A DNA stretch of 64,000 nucleotides from Paenibacillus lentus (GTDB lineage: Bacteria; Bacillota; Bacilli; Paenibacillales; Paenibacillaceae). The stretch spans positions 1,116,001 to 1,180,000 of the forward strand of contig NZ_CP034248.1 in the NCBI RefSeq assembly GCF_003931855.1, in the 5' to 3' direction. The position numbers and the translations under genes were made by a program. This document shows, in pieces, positions 58,880 to 64,000 of this stretch (positions are counted from its first letter, which is position 1; each line of letters begins with the position of its first letter). The notes under the pieces were generated by a model. The model searched no databases. It was not told the origin of the DNA and was given only the letters and a program-made list of their open reading frames with translations.

Positions 58880-60580
58880 CTATTCACCGCTCCACAGCTT
58901 AACGCGATCCTTGACGAATTGACCGTAAGCCTCTTCCATCTCTTTTACGCCTGCCTTTTCCAACTCCGCCATATAATCATCCCAGATTTTATCGAATTGG
59001 TTCGGGTTGGCCATAATCGCCTCTGGAATCCGCTTCCAGGTAATATCTTTCATTTTTTGCATAAGAATCGTAGCTTTGCTGTCGCTAGGCAGAACGATAT
59101 TGTAAGCCGCGCCCGCTTTTCTTTCAGGGAACTCTTCTTCTTTCGGGAATAGATCTCTCCAGGTTTCAACATTATAAGCTTCCAAGACATCTTTTTCAGG
59201 CTCACTGAAAGTAGCTATGAGCATTTCCCGGTTGTTCTTAGTGAAGTAGTTTCCAGTTGAATCCTGGATTCCATCCCCGTAATGAACCGTAAGATTCCAG
59301 TACAATCCAAGCCCCGATTCCTTCAGATAGGCATTGCCTTCTTTGTCCATTTTGTCTTGAGTTTCTTTTGGTACAATTCTCTTGCCGTCCTGAACAATAT
59401 AGTCTATACCTTCAACACCCCAGTTGATCAGAACCTGACCTTCTTCTGAGGCCAAATAGTCGAGGAACTTAATAGCGGCTACTGGATCTTTGCAGTCTGC
59501 CGAGATGGCTATGCCGTAGCCTCCATCAAAGCCCGCCGGCCAGAAGCTGGTATCCTTGTACTCCTTGGACATTGTAACCGGGTAATGACCATAGGTCTGA
59601 TCGAATTTGCCCTCTGCTTTCAGAGCGTTCTGCGCCTCGCCATAGTCCCATGCAGGGTCGATCAGGCCGAGTACCCGCCCGGATGCAACTTTGGCTTTGA
59701 ATTGATCTGTTTTCTGTACGAAGCTTTCCTTGTCCAGCAGCCCGATAGAGTTCATATGGTTCAGCCAGCGGAAATACTCGCGTTCCTCGGGACGACGGAA
59801 ATGATAGGTTACATCAAATGTTTCCTGGTCGACATAATACTCGCCGTCATCGGGTGCGCCTGTCGTAAAGAAGCCCATATTTGTTACCTGATACATATGC
59901 CAGTCATCGGCATTGAGTGTTAGTCCGATGTTTGGATTGCCGTTCTTATCCGTAGGGTATTTGTCCAGATATTCCTTAATGACCTTCTCAAAATCCTTAA
60001 CAGTGCGGATCTCAGGATATCCTGCTTCTTTTACAACACGGTGCTGCAGTTGGAAGCCATAATCCGGTTTGAGCTTGCGTTCGTCAATGGCAGACCAAGT
60101 TGGGACCGTATAGATCGCTTGATCCTCCAGGCTGTATTTAGCACGTACAATTTGATCACCCAGCATTTTCTTAATGTTCGGAGCATGCTCCTCAATCAAG
60201 TCTGTCAGGTCGAGAATCGCCCCCACATCAACCAGCTTGCCAATGTCCGCTTTGGCCGCGATCAGATCAGGAACTTCACCCGTTGCTGCCATAATCGCTA
60301 CCTTCTGTGTAGGATCGCCTACCGCAAACTCGGCATCCAATACGACGCCTGTTTTTTCAGTAATGATCTTGCCTATTCGATCCTGCATGTTATTCCAATT
60401 GGCGCTAGGATCTTGTGTGAAATAGGTTAATGTAATAGGAGATACGCTGTTGCCGGCTGCATTTGAGCCATTAGATGAATTCTTTCCGTCCGTAGAGCTG
60501 CCGCTACAGCCAATAAGCTGGCCTAACAGAAGAACTGACGCTATGACCGAAATCGTAGTTTTCTTGAATTTCGTCTTCAT
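58880..60580 (-). CDS. Sugar ABC transporter solute-binding lipoprotein (LplA-like)
   Basis: 566 residues from ATG 60580 (GGGGTG 9 bases upstream). Basic N-terminus, hydrophobic core and lipobox LIGC (Cys about 25), then a Ser/Gly/Asn linker and a large type-1 extracellular domain (TYFTQDPSANWNNMQDRIGKIITEKTGVVLD in parts; EYLDKYPTDKNGNPNIG). Length and sequence style match LplA/YtcQ-type binding proteins for oligosaccharides. It works with the two permease genes just upstream. Between GH26 and GH36 genes, its ligand is probably a (galacto)manno-oligosaccharide. No ATPase gene is nearby; such systems commonly share MsmX. Confidence 0.9.
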   Translation of the reverse strand: MKTKFKKTTISVIASVLLLGQLIGCSGSSTDGKNSSNGSNAAGNSVSPITLTYFTQDPSANWNNMQDRIGKIITEKTGVVLDAEFAVGDPTQKVAIMAATGEVPDLIAAKADIGKLVDVGAILDLTDLIEEHAPNIKKMLGDQIVRAKYSLEDQAIYTVPTWSAIDERKLKPDYGFQLQHRVVKEAGYPEIRTVKDFEKVIKEYLDKYPTDKNGNPNIGLTLNADDWHMYQVTNMGFFTTGAPDDGEYYVDQETFDVTYHFRRPEEREYFRWLNHMNSIGLLDKESFVQKTDQFKAKVASGRVLGLIDPAWDYGEAQNALKAEGKFDQTYGHYPVTMSKEYKDTSFWPAGFDGGYGIAISADCKDPVAAIKFLDYLASEEGQVLINWGVEGIDYIVQDGKRIVPKETQDKMDKEGNAYLKESGLGLYWNLTVHYGDGIQDSTGNYFTKNNREMLIATFSEPEKDVLEAYNVETWRDLFPKEEEFPERKAGAAYNIVLPSDSKATILMQKMKDITWKRIPEAIMANPNQFDKIWDDYMAELEKAGVKEMEEAYGQFVKDRVKLWSGE

Positions 60581-60672
60581 AATATGAAACACCCCTTTAT
60601 TTAATGAAAAGTACGGATTTATCAATCTGATGCATGAGAGAATGGCGCGCTTTGCCGATTCCCGTTTGCGTA

Positions 60673-61608
60673 TCAGCTTTTTACAGCACCAAGCGTCATC
60701 CCTTTGACAAAGTATTTCTGCAGGAAGGGGTAGACGACCAAAATCGGAACTGTAGCAACGATGGTAATCGCCATTTTGACGGAATCCGGCGACACTTGCG
60801 CCATCAGCTCTGTCATATTGCCTCCACGCATGTTATTGGCATTGGTCGTTGTGCTTTGCAGCACTTTCATTAACTCATACTGGAGCGTCGTCAAAGCGTC
60901 ATTGGAACCGTTAAAAAGATAGGTATCAAACCACGAATTCCATTGTCCAACGGCCAGGAACAGCGCAACTGTAGCAAGCGCAGGCTTGCATAGCGGTAGA
61001 ATGATGCGCCAGTAAATTGCAAAGTCATTTGCCCCGTCAATCTTGGCTGATTCTTGAAGGGCGAAAGGGAGGCCATCGATAAAAGAACGAATGACGAAGA
61101 TGTTAAAGGCACTCACAAGTCCGGGTAAAATATAGACCGCAAAGGTGTTAATCAATTCCAGGTTCTTGATGAGGATAAATCCAGGAATCAAGCCGCCGGA
61201 TACATACATGGTGATCGCCAGGAACGTCGAGACGAATTTTCTTCCCTGAAAATCTGTCCGAGCCAATGTGTAAGCGACCATAGAGCCACTGACAAGACCC
61301 GCCACTGTGCCTGCAAGTGTACGGTATACCGAAATTTTGAAGCCAGTGAGCAAGGTGCTGTAGCTGAAGATTTGCTTATAATTCTCCAAAGTGAATTTTC
61401 TTGGGTAGATCGTCACCCCGCCTCGAACCGTATCGACAGAATCATTGAAAGAAATGGCTAGTACGTTTAGGAATGGATAAAGCGTAATAATAGTAATGAT
61501 TCCAATGAGCAGATATACGACGATATCAAAAATCCAGTCCTGGGCAGATCTGGAGGCTGCTCTCGACCTTTTTGTCCTATAGGTGGATACCGAATCGGCT
61601 GTGTTCAT
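60673..61608 (-). CDS. Sugar ABC transporter permease (LplC/YtcP-like)
   Basis: 311 residues with six membrane segments. The EAA loop that contacts the ATPase reads LPFALQESAKIDGANDFAIYWRIILPLCKPALAT in pieces such as SAKIDGANDF and IILPLCKPAL. This is the second membrane component, of the MalG/LplC type. GTAAAGGAGGGG precedes the ATG. It lies 36 bases after the LplB-like gene. The pair forms the channel for the binding protein encoded downstream. Confidence 0.92.
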   Translation of the reverse strand: MNTADSVSTYRTKRSRAASRSAQDWIFDIVVYLLIGIITIITLYPFLNVLAISFNDSVDTVRGGVTIYPRKFTLENYKQIFSYSTLLTGFKISVYRTLAGTVAGLVSGSMVAYTLARTDFQGRKFVSTFLAITMYVSGGLIPGFILIKNLELINTFAVYILPGLVSAFNIFVIRSFIDGLPFALQESAKIDGANDFAIYWRIILPLCKPALATVALFLAVGQWNSWFDTYLFNGSNDALTTLQYELMKVLQSTTTNANNMRGGNMTELMAQVSPDSVKMAITIVATVPILVVYPFLQKYFVKGMTLGAVKS

Positions 61609-61644
61609 GTCTGTAGCCCCTCCTTTACTAGGATGCTTTTAAGT

Positions 61645-62604
61645 TTACATGATACTTTCATTAGCAAATTTCTTGAACATTCCGTTCGCCACAAACAGTA
61701 GGATCAAACTGATCAACGAATTGAAAATATTAATTGCCGTACCGAAGGAATATCTACCCATAGATAAGCCATAATTCAATGCATACAGATCCAACACCTC
61801 GGAATAGTCCTTAACCATATGGTTGCCGAGCAGGAACTGTTTCTCAAATCCGATTCCAACGAGATGGCCGATCGACATAATTAACAGCACGATAATCGTC
61901 GAGCGAATGCCCGGGAGTGTAATATGCCATATTTGTTTCAAGCGGCTGGCACCGTCAACCCTTGCAGCTTCATAAAGCTCAGGCCCGATCCCTGAAATGG
62001 CTGCCAGATAAATAATGGCGTTCCAGCCGGTCTCCTTCCAGACGTCGGCTGCTGTCACAATCCCCCAGAACAGATGCCCCTGGGACATAAACTGAATAGG
62101 TTCATCAATGAGATTCAGACTCATTAAGACAGCGTTTACAGCTCCGCCATCTGTTGACAGCATCTTGGTGACAATCCCTGCTGCAACTACCCAAGATACA
62201 AAGTGCGGCAGATAGGACACCGTCTGTACGAAGCGCTTCATGGCTTGAACCCGCACCTCGTTCAGCAATATTGCAAACAGTACCGGAAATACAAAGCCTG
62301 CTACAAGACCCATAATACTCATAGCCATGGTATTTCTAAGCACCAAATAGAATTGATCATCACGGAACAGCATTTGGAAATGCTCTAGTCCAACCCATTT
62401 CTGTTCAAAAAAGCCCTTGCCTGGCTTGTAGTTTTGAAAAGCCATCGTCCAGCCCCACAACGGCAGATACTGGAACACGAAAACCCAGATCACAAAAGGA
62501 ATGGACATGAGGTAAAGATACTTCTGATTTTTAAACACTTTCCACCTTTGCGGCTTATTATTCAGCCCGCTGCTCGTTTGCTTCTCAAGTGTTATCGCTT
62601 TCAT
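61645..62604 (-). CDS. Sugar ABC transporter permease (LplB/YteP-like)
   Basis: 319 residues from ATG 62604, with GGGGGGAG 8 bases upstream; an ATG at 62637 overlaps that region and lacks its own site. Six membrane segments; the EAA loop reads YEAARVDGASRLKQIWHITLPGIRSTI, seen as EAARVDGASRLKQIWHITLP. It is the first component, of MalF/LplB type, and the first gene of the transporter operon. A promoter is found about 85 bases upstream. Confidence 0.92.
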   Translation of the reverse strand: MKAITLEKQTSSGLNNKPQRWKVFKNQKYLYLMSIPFVIWVFVFQYLPLWGWTMAFQNYKPGKGFFEQKWVGLEHFQMLFRDDQFYLVLRNTMAMSIMGLVAGFVFPVLFAILLNEVRVQAMKRFVQTVSYLPHFVSWVVAAGIVTKMLSTDGGAVNAVLMSLNLIDEPIQFMSQGHLFWGIVTAADVWKETGWNAIIYLAAISGIGPELYEAARVDGASRLKQIWHITLPGIRSTIIVLLIMSIGHLVGIGFEKQFLLGNHMVKDYSEVLDLYALNYGLSMGRYSFGTAINIFNSLISLILLFVANGMFKKFANESIM

Positions 62605-62686
62605 CTCTCTGTCTCCCCCCTCTCTTTCCTTAAGCATAAAGCATAGGGGAGTTCGGAGACATATCGCAGATTTCGTATGATTTCAT

Positions 62687-62715
62687 TCTATAATCTACAA
62701 TAATTTCAGAAACAA
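62687..62715 (-). promoter_or_regulatory. Promoter of the ABC importer operon
   Basis: On the minus strand TTGTTT (62715-62710), 17-base spacer, TATAGA (62692-62687). Directly upstream TGAAAACGAATGAT (62729-62716) shows half of a cre site; a full cre is not evident. Confidence 0.45.
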
Positions 62716-62773
62716 TCATTCGTTTTCAGGATGTGTGAATAAACTCCTGCTGATAGCCGATCCGAATCTAACT

Positions 62774-62817
62774 ATAAATAAAGGATGACTGCAAAGCAGC
62801 AGCTTTGAGACATCCTT
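62774..62817 (-). terminator. Terminator after the alpha-galactosidase gene
   Basis: AAGGATG (62781-62787) pairs with CATCCTT (62811-62817) around an inner CAAAGC/GCTTTG hairpin; TTTATTTATAG follows on the minus strand. Confidence 0.7.
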
Positions 62818-62887
62818 CATCTACGATACTGTTCAACTTTATTGGTTACAAGCTCTGATTATATACATTGGTCTTTGACCATGTGTT

Positions 62888-64000
62888 TTAATGTATCGAA
62901 CTTAACTTAAACCAGGTGCTGGCATAATCGCCTGTAAGCTGGGGAATGATCAGACCGGCCTGCATTAAACGGTCGCCGCGGTAAGTTCCGATAGTACCGT
63001 CGTCTCCTTTAATTGTGTAGGTAAGGGATCCATCAAGTCCTTTTAGCCGTAGAATCCCAGATGTAGGGTTCGGTTTGGCAAGCACGCGGAAGAAGAACAC
63101 AAGGGCCTCAGTTTTATCCTCTGTCACAAACATCCAGGAGGTCTCATCGTCGACAAACGGACTTCTGAGCCGGAAAAGATCACCCTGCTGTACAAGAGAG
63201 CGTATCTCCTTATACATGGCGATCTGCTCCTTAACCAGAGCCTTTTCCGCCTCGCTGAATTTCGTCAGGTCAAGCTCGTAGCCGAAATTTCCGGACATCG
63301 CTACCTCACCACGCATTTTGAGCGGTGTTTCCCGGCTAACCTGATGATTAGGCACCGCAGATACGTGAGCTCCGATGGTACTTACCGGATAAATCAGACT
63401 GGTTCCATACTGAATTTTTAATCGCTCCACGGCATCGGTATTATCGCTTGTCCAGACCTGCGGCATGTAGTAGAGCATCCCAGGATCGAAACGACCGCCA
63501 CCACTGGCACAGCCTTCAAACAAAATTTCTGGAAATGCCGTGGTTAACCTCTCCAGCAAATCGTAAAGCCCAAGCATATAACGGTGCGCAATCTCCTGTT
63601 GATCCTCTGCCGAAGCTATGGCAGAACCGATCTCCGTCAGTGCGCGGTTCATGTCCCATTTGACATAAGCAATAGGAACGTCTGTGAAAATACGGGCTAA
63701 CGCATGATACAGGTAATCACATACCTCCGGCCGCGAAAGATCCAACACCAGCTGCCAGCGTGCTTCTGAGCGGCGCCGATCGGCAACGTGCAGACACCAG
63801 TCAGGATGAGCACGATATAGGTCGCTATCCGGCGATATCATCTCCGGCTCAAACCACAGACCGAACTTCAGCCCGTGCCTATTAATCCTTTCCGCCAGAT
63901 CACGAAGCCCGTTCGGCAGTTTACGGCGATCCTCGACCCAGTCCCCAAGGGAACTGTTGTCGCTGTCTCTTCTACCGAACCAACCATCATCAAGCACGAA
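62888..64000 (-). CDS. Alpha-galactosidase (GH36), partial (N-terminus outside the window)
   Basis: The frame is open to the right edge, giving the last 370 or so residues. The first visible residues, FVLDDGWFG, belong to the catalytic barrel; KWDMNR carries the nucleophile Asp, FEGCASGGGRFD is a family block, and WTSDNTDAVERL carries the acid/base Asp. The C-terminal beta domain is complete. GH36 releases alpha-1,6-galactose from raffinose-type sugars or galactomannan side chains. The N-terminal 350 residues, including the beta-sandwich domain, lie outside. Next to a GH26 mannanase and a sugar importer, the galactomannan role is most likely. Confidence 0.93.
   Translation of the reverse strand, partial: FVLDDGWFGRRDSDNSSLGDWVEDRRKLPNGLRDLAERINRHGLKFGLWFEPEMISPDSDLYRAHPDWCLHVADRRRSEARWQLVLDLSRPEVCDYLYHALARIFTDVPIAYVKWDMNRALTEIGSAIASAEDQQEIAHRYMLGLYDLLERLTTAFPEILFEGCASGGGRFDPGMLYYMPQVWTSDNTDAVERLKIQYGTSLIYPVSTIGAHVSAVPNHQVSRETPLKMRGEVAMSGNFGYELDLTKFSEAEKALVKEQIAMYKEIRSLVQQGDLFRLRSPFVDDETSWMFVTEDKTEALVFFFRVLAKPNPTSGILRLKGLDGSLTYTIKGDDGTIGTYRGDRLMQAGLIIPQLTGDYASTWFKLSSIH

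Overview
The window reads as a chromosomal segment of a low-to-mid GC, spore-forming type Firmicute, most likely a Paenibacillus. The support is indirect but consistent: strong AGGAGG ribosome binding sites with frequent GTG/TTG starts, CcpA-type cre sites, an HPr kinase paralogue, a BceRS-BceAB module, many sugar and cell-wall hydrolases, LplB/LplC-type sugar permeases, and a receptor/peptide pair of the kind described as Alo (AimR-like) quorum sensing in Paenibacillus. No rRNA, tRNA, CRISPR array or prophage core was seen.

Layout. 1-2.4 kb: a partial hypothetical gene and a secreted PPC-like protein, both on the minus strand. 2.5-6.9 kb: a nucleoside/ribose salvage cluster (GntR regulator, ribokinase, nucleoside hydrolase, MFS transporter) with a cre site over the kinase promoter. 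7.0-8.2 kb: a divergent MarR/CarD-like regulator pair with two matching operator palindromes. 8.3-10.7 kb: a short-chain dehydrogenase gene split by an intact IS256-family element with a perfect 8-bp target duplication. 10.7-16.3 kb: GntR, Dph6-like ATPase, an ABC ATPase remnant, MgtC, an Rrf2 regulator flanked by 58-bp inverted repeats, a methyltransferase, and a 950-base repeat-rich gap with a dead dehydrogenase fragment and a large palindromic repeat. 16.3-25.9 kb: MATE pump, a putative Sm-like basic protein, an ABC-2 exporter, a methyltransferase, an hprK paralogue, a broken lipoprotein gene, sfsA, and an Rrf2/NAD(P)H-binding protein pair sharing an operator. 26-36.7 kb: mqo, a CofE-like ligase with divergent LysR regulator, two tandem glycosyltransferases, a CdsA-like protein, a papain-fold protein, an amino-acid permease, and a cytoplasmic-looking GH9 enzyme. 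36.7-46.4 kb: deacetylase plus coiled-coil operon, a zinc-ribbon PhnA/YjdM protein, a chemoreceptor with a sigma-D-like promoter, a Cys-rich pentapeptide protein, a luciferase-like monooxygenase, TerC behind a yybP-ykoY manganese riboswitch, and a lipoprotein. 46.4-52.8 kb: MarR/flavodoxin-fold oxidoreductase, a small XRE regulator, the quorum-sensing pair, a lipoprotein deacetylase, and a Ycf46-like AAA ATPase. 52.9-57.6 kb: BceRS-BceAB. 57.7-64 kb: GH26 mannanase-like enzyme, sugar ABC importer and GH36 alpha-galactosidase, together a galactomanno-oligosaccharide utilisation locus.

The strongest candidate for an unusual system is at 48114-49830: an HTH/TPR-type receptor whose last 38 bases overlap a 46-codon gene for a basic-then-hydrophobic peptide ending in IHGLGG, with one promoter in front and one terminator behind. 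Architecture and ending fit a receptor/propeptide quorum-sensing pair. Other points worth checking are the paired 58-bp inverted repeats around 13.6-14.4 kb, the TCTAACGGTT palindromic repeat at 15.7-15.9 kb, and several perfect palindromes that look like operators.
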